Of a stretch of 64,000 bases of DNA, positions 8,830 to 18,214 are shown in pieces (within the stretch, counting starts at the first letter, position 1; the number at the start of each line of letters is the position of its first letter). The notes below the pieces were generated by a model, which was not told where the DNA came from, did not search any database, and worked only from the letters and a program-made list of their open reading frames with translations. The stretch is from Tritonibacter scottomollicae (GTDB lineage Bacteria > Pseudomonadota > Alphaproteobacteria > Rhodobacterales > Rhodobacteraceae): NCBI RefSeq assembly GCF_003003215.1, contig NZ_PVUF01000005.1, forward strand, positions 186,001 through 250,000, read 5' to 3'. Made by a program: the position numbers and the translations under genes.

Positions 8830-9396
8830 TCAGCCGCGCCACGTGCGGACAACGCCGCAATCCATATGCACGAAATTGGAGCCGTAGTAGCGACCAACGC
8901 CGCCTGCTTTGCACGCCTGAGCAGCCTGCGCCATCTGACCAACAGAGCGCGAGGCAAGACGCAGATCGGCGGCCTGACCCGACATGTGCAGCGATTTCTT
9001 GGCCACACCGCGTGACCGGCTGCGAAGCATCGCGTTGGTTTGCGGGCTTCTATAACCAGACAGCAGGAGGTAGGGCTCGTTGACCTCGAGGAGGTTCAGA
9101 GACGCTGACATGATGTCAATCGTGCGCAGATCGATCGACTTGACCTGATCGGTCCGCCAATCGCGCATGAAGTGATTAACTTCCTTGACGGCATCTTTGA
9201 TATACTTGCCATCAATCCAGTAGATCATATCCAAACGCTCGCCTGTACGGCCTGAATACATGCGAATTCTACGGATGTCGCCGCCTCCGCGAAGGAAGCC
9301 GGCGGCCTGAGAGTATGTTGGGGCTGCTGCGACTGTTGTGGCCGCAAATGCCTTCAAGAGTGCTCGACGGGAAAACCCGGTATTTTTTTCTGCCAT
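8830..9396 (-). CDS. DUF882 (YcbK-like) family protein with Tat signal
   Basis: From ATG at 9394-9396 the protein is 188 residues and opens with a twin-arginine signal (FSRRALLKAFAATTVAAA). The mature part has the DUF882 / peptidase M15-like pattern: 'LLSGYRSPQTNAMLR', 'SLHMSGQAADLR' and 'GVGRYYGSNFVHMDCG', with the His and Asp residues that bind zinc in this fold. It is likely a periplasmic murein-modifying protein. It is divergent from the L,D-transpeptidase gene, the same partnership as ycbB and ycbK in E. coli. A longer upstream start lacks the Tat-signal context. Confidence 0.85.
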   Translation of the reverse strand: MAEKNTGFSRRALLKAFAATTVAAAPTYSQAAGFLRGGGDIRRIRMYSGRTGERLDMIYWIDGKYIKDAVKEVNHFMRDWRTDQVKSIDLRTIDIMSASLNLLEVNEPYLLLSGYRSPQTNAMLRSRSRGVAKKSLHMSGQAADLRLASRSVGQMAQAAQACKAGGVGRYYGSNFVHMDCGVVRTWRG

Positions 9397-9757
9397 TGTG
9401 ATGAGCGTTGTCCCATACGCTTTTGTGGTCACAGGTCCCGATATTTCGGGTACCTTTTTCGCGCCTTTGTTGCGCAGCTGTTGTATGGCACAGCAGGAAT
9501 CAGCTGCCAACAAATGAATGGCGGGCCATCCGAATGTGGCGTTTTTTCGGCAGAAACTTGCGCAACAGGGGAGGTGAGAGGTCATTTTCCCCCTCATCGC
9601 ATGGAACAATTCGCGGTTATTGGGGCCTGACGGCATCATCGCCACACCTTCGGTACGCCTGATGCAAATGTGAGTGGACTTGCAAGGGGCCCGTTTACCT
9701 ACACTCGGATAACGTCTATCCGCACCTCTTGCGTTGTATCTTGGAGTTTATTGAAAG
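9397..9757. other. Divergent intergenic region of two murein genes: no gene seen
   Basis: This 361-bp stretch separates the DUF882 start from the L,D-transpeptidase start. It should contain both promoters. No coding frame, repeat or hairpin stood out. Confidence 0.4.
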
Positions 9758-11380
9758 ATGTTGCTGGCCTGCGCACCAAAGTTCTCTTCCCTCATCACCG
9801 GTGGCCTTCTGGCTGCAGTGCTGGGCGCCTCTGTATTCTTCGCCGACGACGCGGCTGCGTCGTCCACGGGGTTCCGTCAGGCCGTGGCAGAAATGGCTTG
9901 GGAGGATGAGGCTGTTGCCTCTTTCTACCGCGAGACCGGCTATGCGCCGCTTTGGACTGCGGACACGCCCGAAGCCAAAGCGCGGCGACAGGCCTTTATG
10001 CAGGCGCTGGAAGAGGCCTCAATGCATGGGCTTCCGGATATGTCGCTCCGCGCCTCCGAACTGGTGGCGCAAATGCGAAATGTTCGCTCGACCCGCGATT
10101 TGGGCGCGGTCGAAGTGGCCCTGAGCCGGGCGCTGGTCGACTATGCAACCGACCTGCAAACCGGTCTGGTGAATACGCCCTCCTCGATCGACGAAGGGAT
10201 CGTCCGGAGCAAGCATAAGGTAGACGCCACAGGGTTCCTGAGCGGTATATCGAGCGAGCGCCCCTATGCGTTTCTGCAGAACCTTGTGCCGGCCTCACCC
10301 CAATACCGTGCGCTGATGCGTGAGAAGATGCGGCTTGAGGCCCTTCTTAGCGCCGGTGGCTGGGGGGCAATCGTCCCCGTCCGCAAGATGGAGCCCGGCG
10401 ACACTGGCCCCACAGTGATCGCCCTGCGCAATCGGCTCGTTGCCATGGGGTATCTGAATCCCACGGCGACGCGCAGCTATGACCTCGCGCTTGAGGATGC
10501 GGTGCGCCGTTTTCAGGATGAACACGGGCTTGCGGTAGACGGCGTCGCGGGTGAGGGCACCCTGAATGAGATCAATCGCCCGGTGACGGATCGTATCAAA
10601 TCTGTGCTGGTGGCGATGGAGCGGGAGCGCTGGCTGACTCCGGATCGCGGAGACCGCCATATTCTGGTGAATCTGACCGATTTTGCAGCCAAGATCATCG
10701 ACGACGGCGAGATCACATTTGAAACGCGGTCCGTCATCGGCAGCAATCGTAGTGATCGCCGCACGCCAGAATTCTCTGACGTGATGGATCATATGGTGAT
10801 CAATCCAAGCTGGTATGTGCCGCGTTCGATCATCACCAAGGAATATCTGCCGAAGCTGAAAAACAACCCCAACGCCCACAGCTACATCGAGATCACCGAT
10901 AACCGGGGGCGGGTTGTGAATCGCAACAACGTGGATTTCAGCCAGTTCACCGCGCGCAGCTTTCCGTTCGCGATGCGCCAACCGCCGAGCAGCCGCAACG
11001 CGCTTGGTCTGGTCAAGTTCATGTTCCCGAACAAATACAACATCTACCTGCACGACACGCCTCAAAAGAGCCTGTTCGGGCGCGAAGTGCGCGCCTTCTC
11101 GCATGGTTGCATCCGCTTGCAGAAACCGTTCGAGTTCGCGTATGCGCTTCTGGCACGGCAATCCGACACGCCGAAGCAGTACTTCCACCAGGTGCTGAAC
11201 AGCGGCAAGGAGACCAAGGTCACGCTTGAGACCAAGGTGCCCGTGCACATGATCTATCGCACCGCCTTTGTGTCTGAAGATGGGCGCGCAGAATTCCGCC
11301 GTGACATCTATGGTCGTGACGCCAAGATCTGGTCCGCGATGGAGCGGGCAGGGGTGGCGCTTCCCGGCGTTCAGGGCTAA
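9758..11380 (+). CDS. L,D-transpeptidase of the YcbB/LdtD type
   Basis: The 540-residue protein has a signal or anchor segment (about residues 8-30), a scaffold region, a peptidoglycan-binding domain (around '[17 protein letters not shown]' and '[15 protein letters not shown]', about 212-265) and a YkuD catalytic domain whose motif SHGCIRLQ holds the active Cys (about residue 451). The enzyme would form 3-3 crosslinks in murein in the periplasm. Large insertions and the overall size match YcbB rather than small YkuD enzymes. It is divergent from the DUF882 gene and 37 bp ahead of lpxD. Confidence 0.88.
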   Translation: MLLACAPKFSSLITGGLLAAVLGASVFFADDAAASSTGFRQAVAEMAWEDEAVASFYRETGYAPLWTADTPEAKARRQAFMQALEEASMHGLPDMSLRASELVAQMRNVRSTRDLGAVEVALSRALVDYATDLQTGLVNTPSSIDEGIVRSKHKVDATGFLSGISSERPYAFLQNLVPASPQYRALMREKMRLEALLSAGGWGAIVPVRKMEPGDTGPTVIALRNRLVAMGYLNPTATRSYDLALEDAVRRFQDEHGLAVDGVAGEGTLNEINRPVTDRIKSVLVAMERERWLTPDRGDRHILVNLTDFAAKIIDDGEITFETRSVIGSNRSDRRTPEFSDVMDHMVINPSWYVPRSIITKEYLPKLKNNPNAHSYIEITDNRGRVVNRNNVDFSQFTARSFPFAMRQPPSSRNALGLVKFMFPNKYNIYLHDTPQKSLFGREVRAFSHGCIRLQKPFEFAYALLARQSDTPKQYFHQVLNSGKETKVTLETKVPVHMIYRTAFVSEDGRAEFRRDIYGRDAKIWSAMERAGVALPGVQG

Positions 11381-11417
11381 GTCTCGGGCCAGGATCCGCT
11401 TTTGGAGGAATGGCCCG

Positions 11418-12491
11418 ATGTACACCGTTCGTGAGATCGCCGATGCCCTTGGGGCCGAGGCCGCTGGTGCAGTTGATCTGACCATCACCGAAGCCGCAGA
11501 GCCACAGGACGCCGGTCCTGATGCGCTCGCCATGGCGATGTCACCCAAATACGCCGAGGCGCTGTCTGCAGGCACAGCCCGCGCTGCACTCGTCTGGGAG
11601 GGGGCCGACTGGCAAGGCATGGGGCTGGACGCCGCGATCTTTGTCGTCCGTCCGCGCCTCGCCATGGGCGGTGTCACGCGTATGCTCGACCCTGGGCAGC
11701 GTGAAACGCCAGGCATTCATCCCTCCGCGGTCATCGACCCGACCGCCGTGATCGAACAGAATGTCACCATCGGCCCACTTGCTGTGGTCGGCCCCAACGC
11801 CGTCATCGGCGCAGGGAGCCTGATCGGCGCGCATTGTTTCATCGGTGCGGATGTGACCATCGGCGTGGACGCCAACCTTCGCGAAATGGTCTCGATCGGG
11901 GCGCGGGTCACCATCGGGGACCGGTTTCGTGCCCAGCCCGGAGCGCGTGTGGCCGCGGATGGTTTTTCCTATGTGACGGCCGAGACCTCTGGCGTCGAGA
12001 ACGCGCGCAAGACTATGGGCGATCAGGGCGAAACAGAGACACAGCCCTGGCTTCGCATACATTCACTTGGGTCTGTAAGGATCGGAAATGACGTTGAAAT
12101 CGGCGCCAACTGCACGATCGACAACGGCACGATCCGCGACACGGTGATCGGCAATGGTACCAAGCTCGACAACCAGGTGCACATCGGCCACAACTGCCGC
12201 ATCGGTGATGATTGCCTGCTCTGCGGACAGACGGGTCTGTCCGGGTCGGTCGACGTCGGCAACAATGTGGTGCTGGGTGGCCAATGCGGCGTCGCTGACA
12301 ACCTCTTTATCGGCGACCGGGTGATTGCCGGCGGCGGCACCAAGATCCTGTCGAATGTGCCCGCGGGCCGTGTCGTAATGGGCTACCCTTCTGTGAAGAT
12401 GGACACCCATACGGAAATGTACAAAGCACAGCGCCGGCTGCCACGGCTGATGCGCGATCTCGACGCATTGAAAAAGGCTGTTTTCAAATAA
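11418..12491 (+). CDS. lpxD: UDP-3-O-acylglucosamine N-acyltransferase
   Basis: LpxD adds the second hydroxyacyl chain in lipid A synthesis. I place the start at ATG 11418, after TTTGGAGGAA, giving 357 residues. The N-terminal uridine-binding domain ('[13 protein letters not shown]') is followed by a left-handed helix of many hexapeptide repeats ('[20 protein letters not shown]' type). The catalytic His lies in '[15 protein letters not shown]'. The helix is interrupted by a loop at about '[13 protein letters not shown]', normal for LpxD. A dedicated ACP and ketosynthase follow directly. Confidence 0.93.
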   Translation: MYTVREIADALGAEAAGAVDLTITEAAEPQDAGPDALAMAMSPKYAEALSAGTARAALVWEGADWQGMGLDAAIFVVRPRLAMGGVTRMLDPGQRETPGIHPSAVIDPTAVIEQNVTIGPLAVVGPNAVIGAGSLIGAHCFIGADVTIGVDANLREMVSIGARVTIGDRFRAQPGARVAADGFSYVTAETSGVENARKTMGDQGETETQPWLRIHSLGSVRIGNDVEIGANCTIDNGTIRDTVIGNGTKLDNQVHIGHNCRIGDDCLLCGQTGLSGSVDVGNNVVLGGQCGVADNLFIGDRVIAGGGTKILSNVPAGRVVMGYPSVKMDTHTEMYKAQRRLPRLMRDLDALKKAVFK

Positions 12492-12541
12492 CCTTTCAGT
12501 CAGTAAACCTCAGGCAATCTCATCTCCCGCAGGAGCCGCTC

Positions 12542-12802
12542 ATGAGCACGCAGGATAAGGTCATCGCAATCATCGCTGAGCAGGCGGTATTGGAGCCCTC
12601 GGATGTAACCCTCGACAGCACGCTGGAAGATCTCGGCATCGACAGCCTGGGCCTCGTTGAAAGCATCTTTGCGATCGAAGAAGAATTCGACATTACCATC
12701 CCCTTCAACGCCAACGAGCCTGAGCAGAGCGATTTCGATATCTCGACTGTCGCCGCCATCATCGCCGGGATCGACAAACTGGTCGCCGAAAAGAACAGCT
12801 GA
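12542..12802 (+). CDS. Acyl carrier protein, specialised copy
   Basis: This 86-residue acidic four-helix protein carries the phosphopantetheine attachment motif with Ser35 in 'LGIDSLGLVE'. Most ACPs have DSLDxVE; the third motif residue here is Gly. It is slightly longer than primary ACP (about 77). The position between lpxD and a ketosynthase suggests it feeds an acyl chain to lipid A or another specialised lipid, comparable to AcpXL of rhizobia, but identity with AcpXL is not shown. Confidence 0.85.
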   Translation: MSTQDKVIAIIAEQAVLEPSDVTLDSTLEDLGIDSLGLVESIFAIEEEFDITIPFNANEPEQSDFDISTVAAIIAGIDKLVAEKNS

Positions 12803-12836
12803 TCGCACTGGGTGTCATCGGACAAGAGGACTTGCC

Positions 12837-14045
12837 ATGAAACGCGTTGTGATCACCGGCGCCGGAACCATCAATGCGCTCGGACATACGGTTGCCAAAA
12901 CCATGGAATCCATGCGCGAAGGCCGATGTGGCATTGGCGACCTGGATTTTCGTGACGTTGATCGGCTTGCCATCAAGATTGGCGGTCAGGTCCGCGATTT
13001 CGAGGCAGAAGGCCGCTTCAACCGGCAACAGATGGTTCTCTATGATCGCTTTACCCAATTTACGCTGGTTGCAGCGGGTGAAGCGATCCGTCAATCGGGC
13101 CTCGAGTTCACGGGCGAGCTGGCCGCGAAATCAGGTGTTGTTCTTGGCACCGCCGGGGGTGGAGTGTCCACTTGGGATGACAACTATCGTTCCGTCTACG
13201 AAGACGGAAAGAACCGGGTTCATCCCTTTGTTGTCCCCAAGCTGATGAACAACGCGGCGGCCAGCCATGTGTCCATGGAATATAACCTCAAAGGGCCCAG
13301 CTTTACGGTCTCGACCGCCTGTGCGTCCTCCAACCATGCCATGGCGCAGGCTTTCCAGATGGTCCGCAGCGGCATGAGCCCCGCGATGGTGACCGGCGGG
13401 TCGGAATCGATGCTCTGTTTTGGCGGGGTGAAGGCCTGGGAAGGGCTACGCGTCATGTCGAAGGACGCCTGCCGCCCGTTCAGCGCAAATCGCAACGGCA
13501 TGGTTCAGGGCGAAGGCGCCGGGGTCTTTGTGTTCGAGGAATACGAACATGCAAAGGCCCGCGGGGCAGAAATCCTCTGCGAAATCGTCGGCTACGCCAT
13601 GAGCTCTGACGCCGCCGATATCGTGATGCCCAGCAAACAGGGCGCCGCGCGTGCAATCTCCGGCGCGCTGAAGGATGCGCAGATCAATGCGCAGGACGTG
13701 GGCTATATCAACGCCCATGGTACTGGCACCGCGGCCAATGACAAGACTGAATGCGCCGCCGTGGCCGATGTGTTTGGCCCGCATGCCGACAATCTGATGA
13801 TCTCTTCGACGAAATCAATGCATGGCCATCTGATCGGCGGCACCGGTGCGGTGGAGCTGCTGGCCTGCATCATGGCGTTGCGCGACGGTGTTGTCGCCCC
13901 GACCATCGGCTATGAAGAGCCCGATCCGGAATGCGCGCTTGATGTGGTGCCGAACGAGGCGCGGGAAGCAACGATTGATGTTGCGCTCTCCAATGCGTTT
14001 GCCTTTGGGGGATTGAACGCTGTCCTGGCGCTGAAGCGAGTCTGA
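12837..14045 (+). CDS. Beta-ketoacyl-ACP synthase II-type (FabF-like)
   Basis: The 402-residue protein from ATG 12837 is a thiolase-fold condensing enzyme. Its Cys-His-His triad is clear: 'STACASSNHA' (Cys about 162), 'NAHGTGTAANDKTE' and 'KSMHGHLIGGTGAVE'. It starts 34 bp after the ACP gene, so the two probably work together to elongate a dedicated acyl chain near lpxD. It may not be the housekeeping FabF. Upstream in-frame starts overlap the ACP gene and are less likely. Confidence 0.87.
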   Translation: MKRVVITGAGTINALGHTVAKTMESMREGRCGIGDLDFRDVDRLAIKIGGQVRDFEAEGRFNRQQMVLYDRFTQFTLVAAGEAIRQSGLEFTGELAAKSGVVLGTAGGGVSTWDDNYRSVYEDGKNRVHPFVVPKLMNNAAASHVSMEYNLKGPSFTVSTACASSNHAMAQAFQMVRSGMSPAMVTGGSESMLCFGGVKAWEGLRVMSKDACRPFSANRNGMVQGEGAGVFVFEEYEHAKARGAEILCEIVGYAMSSDAADIVMPSKQGAARAISGALKDAQINAQDVGYINAHGTGTAANDKTECAAVADVFGPHADNLMISSTKSMHGHLIGGTGAVELLACIMALRDGVVAPTIGYEEPDPECALDVVPNEAREATIDVALSNAFAFGGLNAVLALKRV

Positions 14046-14060
14046 CCCTCTACTCAGAAC

Positions 14061-14105
14061 AAAAAACGCCCACCTGAGGTTTGATCCTCGGGCGGGCGTT
14101 TTTGT
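14061..14105. terminator. Bidirectional terminator between fabF-like gene and ialB
   Basis: AAAAAACGCCC and GGGCGTTTTTG flank an imperfect stem (CACCTGAGG / CCTCGGGCG, loop TTTGAT). A-run and T-run on opposite sides let it end transcripts from both convergent genes. Confidence 0.85.
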
Positions 14106-14120
14106 TTCAGGACCCGGTTC

Positions 14121-14768
14121 TTACTGCTTCACGACATCCACAGCATTGAAGCCCGCGGTGAAGCCCTTCAGCGACATCGGCACAGAGACCGTGGTTTCCG
14201 GCGAAGGAGCAGGGCGCAGGCTGAAGACCGCTTCGCTGCCTTGTTTGAACGCATTGATATCTGCTTCTGTCAGGCCAATCTGTGCGACACAGCCGGCTTT
14301 ATTGCAGAAGGAGAAGTTGTAGCGCTTGCCCGGCGCGCCATCCACAGAGACGGTCAGACCTGCCGGCAGCAGGGTTTCCAGCGGAGCGATCACAGTCGCG
14401 CCAGCCACCGCTTGGCCGCCACCGGACGTGTCGATGCGGAACAGCGAGACTTCTGCCACGGGGCCGCCTTCTTCGTCGACAAGAACCTGGAGCAGCGAGC
14501 AAGGATCTTCATCCGACTGGGTGTTGACGCAAGCCAGATCCCAATCGCCGAATTTCTCCTTTGAGTACCGCTGCCCGACGCGCAGTGCCGCATCGGCGGG
14601 TGTGCCAAGATCCAGCAGCTGGTCTGCATTCGGCGCGGGCGCTTCTGCATCTTGCTCTGCAGTTTCTGCAGTCTGATCGGTTGTGTCCTGATCCGTCGTC
14701 TCTTGCGCAACCAGCGGCGACGCCGCGAGGAGGAGGGCAAGGGAGACCGAGCTGAGGGATTTCAACAT
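14121..14768 (-). CDS. Invasion-associated locus B (IalB) family protein
   Basis: The 215-residue protein has a signal peptide (cleavage probably after 'SPLVAQ') and an acidic Gln/Thr/Asp-rich linker. The IalB domain follows, with 'FGDWDLACV', paired cysteines ('CSLLQ', 'FCNKAGCVAQ') and the 'LPAGLTVSVDG' segment. The family is periplasmic and widespread in alphaproteobacteria; despite its name it is not evidence of virulence. It is convergent with the ketosynthase gene and monocistronic as far as can be seen. Confidence 0.85.
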   Translation of the reverse strand: MLKSLSSVSLALLLAASPLVAQETTDQDTTDQTAETAEQDAEAPAPNADQLLDLGTPADAALRVGQRYSKEKFGDWDLACVNTQSDEDPCSLLQVLVDEEGGPVAEVSLFRIDTSGGGQAVAGATVIAPLETLLPAGLTVSVDGAPGKRYNFSFCNKAGCVAQIGLTEADINAFKQGSEAVFSLRPAPSPETTVSVPMSLKGFTAGFNAVDVVKQ

Positions 14769-14935
14769 GAATGCCTCTTTTGTTTGAATCTATCTTCGCC
14801 ATTTAACATGGCATCCTGCAAGTGTCAGGGGAATAACAGCAGTAAATGGGGCAAATGACTGATTTCCGCCGATGTTCTACAGCTTGGATACTCAATCAAC
14901 CTTCCAAAAGACAGCGCTGACAGGCCAGACATCGA

Positions 14936-14959
14936 AAAAGGGGGCCGAAGCCCCCTTTT
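14936..14959. terminator. Strong symmetric hairpin with A/T flanks
   Basis: A perfect 10-bp stem (AAAAGGGGGC / GCCCCCTTTT) closes a CGAA tetraloop. The shape is that of a bidirectional terminator. It stands in a 518-bp non-coding stretch with no gene immediately on its left reading toward it, so its transcript is unknown. Confidence 0.65.
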
Positions 14960-15134
14960 ACGTAGATATCTCCCCGTCGGACTGGCCGACTTAGTTATTG
15001 TTCAGAACGTTACGAGCGAAAATCGTATCGGTCAACATCCAATAGAAAAAAAATGATATTACAGCCAAAGCACCCTTTTGGCGGTGTTCTACTATGGAAT
15101 TATGACAGATTGTGTCGCACCCTCGCGTCGAGAC

Positions 15135-15270
15135 AAAAAAAGGCCGTGCACTAAGGCACGGCCAGTCTGACAGGGAGGAAGTGTCCGTTGATCCAACCGC
15201 ATTCGAACCATCGGACCTCTTAACGCTGGCAGACAAAGGTTAACAATGTATTTGGGTGAATACGCGCCTT
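15135..15270 (-). ncRNA. Possible small RNA ending in a strong terminator
   Basis: On the minus strand a terminator (GGCCGTGC, loop CTTAGT, GCACGGCC, then seven T; plus-strand 15135-15163) ends any transcript begun in the short space before the HerA-like gene. The implied RNA is about 100-130 nt and contains ACTTCCTCCC, an anti-Shine-Dalgarno-like stretch just before the terminator. No protein frame with a ribosome site fits. The promoter is not identified, so the 5' end is a guess. Confidence 0.35.
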
Positions 15271-15286
15271 GAGGAGTTCAGCAGGC

Positions 15287-16831
15287 ATGCCAAAGGAAGT
15301 TTTCATCGGCGGAGGGGGCGAAAGCTATGCAACGCCACAGTACCTCAGCCTAAAGTATGCCAATCGGCATGGGCTGATTGCCGGTGCGACGGGAACCGGT
15401 AAAACGGTTACACTTCAAATCCTTGCGGAGAGTTTCTCGAGCGAAGGCGTGCCGGTAATCCTGGCGGATGTCAAAGGAGATCTCTCCGGTTTGGCAAAAT
15501 CGGGCAGTGCGGATGCCGCGCTTCACGACCCCTTCGTTAAAAGAGCGAAAAAAATAGGATTTACCTCGTTTGACTACCATTCGGTGCCCGTCACCTTCTG
15601 GGATCTCTTCGGAGACCAGGGGCATCCCATGCGCACAACCGTCGCTGAAATGGGGCCGCTGCTGCTGTCACGCTTGCTGGAATTAAGCGACGCGCAAGAG
15701 GGTATCCTGAACATTGCCTTCCGTCTGGCCGACGAACAAGGGCTGCCGCTGCTGGATCTCAAGGACCTGCAAGCCTTGCTGGTTTGGGTCGGTGAGAACC
15801 GCGATAGCCTGTCGTTGCGATATGGAAATGTGTCGACCGCCTCGATCGGGGCGATCCTGCGTCGGCTGCTGGTTCTGGAAAACCAGGGCGGGGCAAGCAT
15901 GTTCGGGGAACCGGCGCTGGACCTTCAGGATCTGATGCGAGGTGATGATCTTGGACGCGGTATGGTTAACGTGCTTGCCGCAGACAAGCTCATGGCCTCG
16001 CCCAAACTCTATGCAACGTTCCTGCTGTGGTTGCTGAGCGAACTGTTCGAGACGTTGCCAGAGGTCGGTGATCCGGACAAACCAAAGTTGGTGTTCTTCT
16101 TTGATGAGGCCCATCTATTGTTCGACGACGCGCCCAAGGCTTTGATAGACAAGGTCGAGCAGGTGGCTCGCCTCATCCGCTCCAAAGGGGTCGGCGTGTA
16201 TTTCGTCACCCAATCCCCGGATGACATTCCCGAGGACATCCTTGGTCAGCTGGGCAATCGGGTCCAGCATGCGCTGCGTGCATTCACCGCCCGAGACCGC
16301 AAAAAACTGAAACTGGCGGCAGAAACATACCGCGAAAACCCCAGATTCTCGACCGAGGGCGCCATCCGCGATGTGGGCGTGGGCGAGGCGGTCACCTCAA
16401 TGCTGGAGAAAAAAGCCGTGCCCGGCGTGGTCGAGCGCACGTTGATCCGGCCGCCCTCCAGTCAACTGGGGCCCATCACACCATCGGAACGCAGGGCGGT
16501 GATGCAGGCCTCGGTCATGGCGGGCAAGTATGATGCGAGTGTTGACCGTGAGTCCGCATATGAGATTTTGAAGGCCCGCGCCGAAACAGCGGCACGCGAG
16601 GCGGCTGCGGCGGAAGAACAGGCAGAGACTGCTCCGGACCCGATGGTCCGAGAATTCAGCGCCGCCCGTCGCTACAGCGGCAGCCGGGTTGGACGGTCCA
16701 CATCGCGCCGCATCGGGGGCGCAGATACGATCGCTTCTGCCATGTCAGAAGCAGTGATCAAGGAGCTGAAAGGCACAACCGGACGGCGCATCGTGCGCGG
16801 CATCCTTGGCGGGTTGTTTAAGGGGCGCTGA
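15287..16831 (+). CDS. HerA-like ATPase (DUF853)
   Basis: The 514-residue protein from ATG 15287 (GAGGAG upstream) is a FtsK/HerA superfamily ATPase. The Walker A is 'GATGTGKTVTLQ' near residue 32, Walker B 'LVFFFDEAHLLF' near 265, and 'GVYFVTQSPDDIPEDILGQLGNR' supplies the sensor and arginine-finger region (quoted in part). C-terminal to the ATPase is a basic Arg/Ser/Gly tail. The DUF853 branch is cytosolic and its role is not established; a link to DNA processing is inferred from HerA. Confidence 0.8.
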   Translation: MPKEVFIGGGGESYATPQYLSLKYANRHGLIAGATGTGKTVTLQILAESFSSEGVPVILADVKGDLSGLAKSGSADAALHDPFVKRAKKIGFTSFDYHSVPVTFWDLFGDQGHPMRTTVAEMGPLLLSRLLELSDAQEGILNIAFRLADEQGLPLLDLKDLQALLVWVGENRDSLSLRYGNVSTASIGAILRRLLVLENQGGASMFGEPALDLQDLMRGDDLGRGMVNVLAADKLMASPKLYATFLLWLLSELFETLPEVGDPDKPKLVFFFDEAHLLFDDAPKALIDKVEQVARLIRSKGVGVYFVTQSPDDIPEDILGQLGNRVQHALRAFTARDRKKLKLAAETYRENPRFSTEGAIRDVGVGEAVTSMLEKKAVPGVVERTLIRPPSSQLGPITPSERRAVMQASVMAGKYDASVDRESAYEILKARAETAAREAAAAEEQAETAPDPMVREFSAARRYSGSRVGRSTSRRIGGADTIASAMSEAVIKELKGTTGRRIVRGILGGLFKGR

Positions 16832-16860
16832 CCGGGCGCAAGCACGCGGAAAACGGAAAA

Positions 16861-16886
16861 CGCCGCCCACAGAGGGCGGCGTTTTT
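16861..16886. terminator. Terminator shared by the HerA-like gene and livM
   Basis: CGCCGCCC, loop ACAGA, GGGCGGCG, then TTTTTT; GGAAAA precedes it. The A/T flanks allow it to serve the convergent livM gene, whose stop is three bases away. Confidence 0.85.
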
Positions 16887-16888
16887 TG

Positions 16889-18214
16889 TTACTTTTCAGG
16901 GATCAAACCGCGTGGGCTAAACCTGAGAACCAGGAGCAATATCAAGCCCATCGTAAACAGTCGCATATGCGCCGCGCTTTCCAGAAGATGGGCGCGAAGC
17001 CCGCTGTCTTCGGCCATGCCAGAGGTGATCATTTCGATCACCAGAACGCCAAGCGGCTCGACCTTGATCCACAGGAACCAGACCAGAAGCCCGCCCAGTA
17101 CCGCGCCAAAGTTATTGCCCGAACCACCAACAATCACCATGACCCAGATCAGGAAGGTGAACCGCAGGGGGTTATAGGTGCCCGGCGTCAGCTGACTGTC
17201 GAGCGTGGTCATCATCGCGCCCGCCACACCACAGATGGCAGATCCGAGAATGAAGATCTGCAGGTGACGGCGGGTGACGTGCTTACCCATTGCGTTTGCG
17301 GCCACCTCATTGTCGCGGATCGCACGCATCATCCGACCCCATGGGCTCTTGAGCGCCATTTGCGCCATCCACAGCAGCACCAGCAGAACGATCGCGAAGA
17401 GAGCCGAATACCCCAGTTTCACATAGATCGTTGACGCGGTGGTTGCATCGAGACCCCAGGACGCCGCCTTTTCGACAAAGGCCGGATCAGCTTGCAAATC
17501 GACCTCGTAGGGCAGTGGGCGGGGCAGGCCGACCACATTCTTGACGCCACGTGACAACCAGTCCTCGTTCTTGAGAACTGCAATGATGATCTCTGCAATC
17601 CCCAGCGTGGCAATCGCGAGGTAGTCAGAGCGCAGTCCCAGCGCGGTCTTGCCGATCAGCCAGGCGACGCCCGCCGCCAGCAGACCGCCCAAGGGCCAGG
17701 CCATCAGAACCGGCAGCCCAAGACCGCCAATATTGCCTTCAAGGGCGGCGTTGATCCCCTCGACGGCCTCAACCCCCGGATCAAGAACCGCACGGTAGAT
17801 CACAAAGCCGACAATCAGAATGGCCAGCATGGCCGCAGTGCGTGCCAGCCCGGCGGTCATTTTCTGGTAGGCAAGGATCGCAAGGCCGATGGTCGCGGCG
17901 CCAAGCACCAGAGCCAGCAGGATCTGCTGGCCGCCCGCCTCCCATGCGCCCGGCGTGGGCGACATGGAGGTGAGAACCACGGCAAGCCCGCCGAGCGCAG
18001 TGAAGCCCATGATGCCGACGTTGAACAGACCGGCGAAGCCCCATTGCAGGTTCACCCCAAGCGCCATGATCGCGGAGATCAGACCCATATTGAGGATCGT
18101 CAGCGATGAATTCCACGAGCCGGAGAAAACACCAAAGGCAGTGGTTGTCCCTTCCAGCACCAGCAGCAGGCCGACGCCGACGAACAGAAGCGTATGTTTC
18201 AAAGTATCGCTCAT
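16889..18214 (-). CDS. livM: Branched-chain amino-acid ABC permease LivM
   Basis: The 441-residue membrane protein has about ten hydrophobic segments and the LivM signatures 'LGVNLQWGFAGLFNVG' and 'RSDYLAIATLGIAEI', plus the ATPase-contact loop 'GRMMRAIRDNEVAANAMGK'. It is longer than E. coli LivM, with an insertion around residues 130-170 seen in alphaproteobacterial versions. It overlaps livH by four bases and closes the order livJ-livG-livF-livH-livM. Substrate is presumably leucine, isoleucine or valine, but amides or urea cannot be excluded. Confidence 0.92.
   Translation of the reverse strand: MSDTLKHTLLFVGVGLLLVLEGTTTAFGVFSGSWNSSLTILNMGLISAIMALGVNLQWGFAGLFNVGIMGFTALGGLAVVLTSMSPTPGAWEAGGQQILLALVLGAATIGLAILAYQKMTAGLARTAAMLAILIVGFVIYRAVLDPGVEAVEGINAALEGNIGGLGLPVLMAWPLGGLLAAGVAWLIGKTALGLRSDYLAIATLGIAEIIIAVLKNEDWLSRGVKNVVGLPRPLPYEVDLQADPAFVEKAASWGLDATTASTIYVKLGYSALFAIVLLVLLWMAQMALKSPWGRMMRAIRDNEVAANAMGKHVTRRHLQIFILGSAICGVAGAMMTTLDSQLTPGTYNPLRFTFLIWVMVIVGGSGNNFGAVLGGLLVWFLWIKVEPLGVLVIEMITSGMAEDSGLRAHLLESAAHMRLFTMGLILLLVLRFSPRGLIPEK

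Noticed and set aside
11268-11417. Extended N-terminus for lpxD
   Set aside because: It overlaps the end of the L,D-transpeptidase gene, while ATG 11418 follows a strong GGAGG and matches the family start.
14991-15236. 81-codon open frame on the minus strand
   Set aside because: It contains the terminator hairpin at 15142-15163 within its frame, lacks a ribosome site and has no family resemblance.
15188-15240. tRNA-like fragment (CATTCGAACCAT on the plus strand resembles a T-arm)
   Set aside because: The flanking bases do not pair as T-stem, and no acceptor or anticodon stem can be formed.
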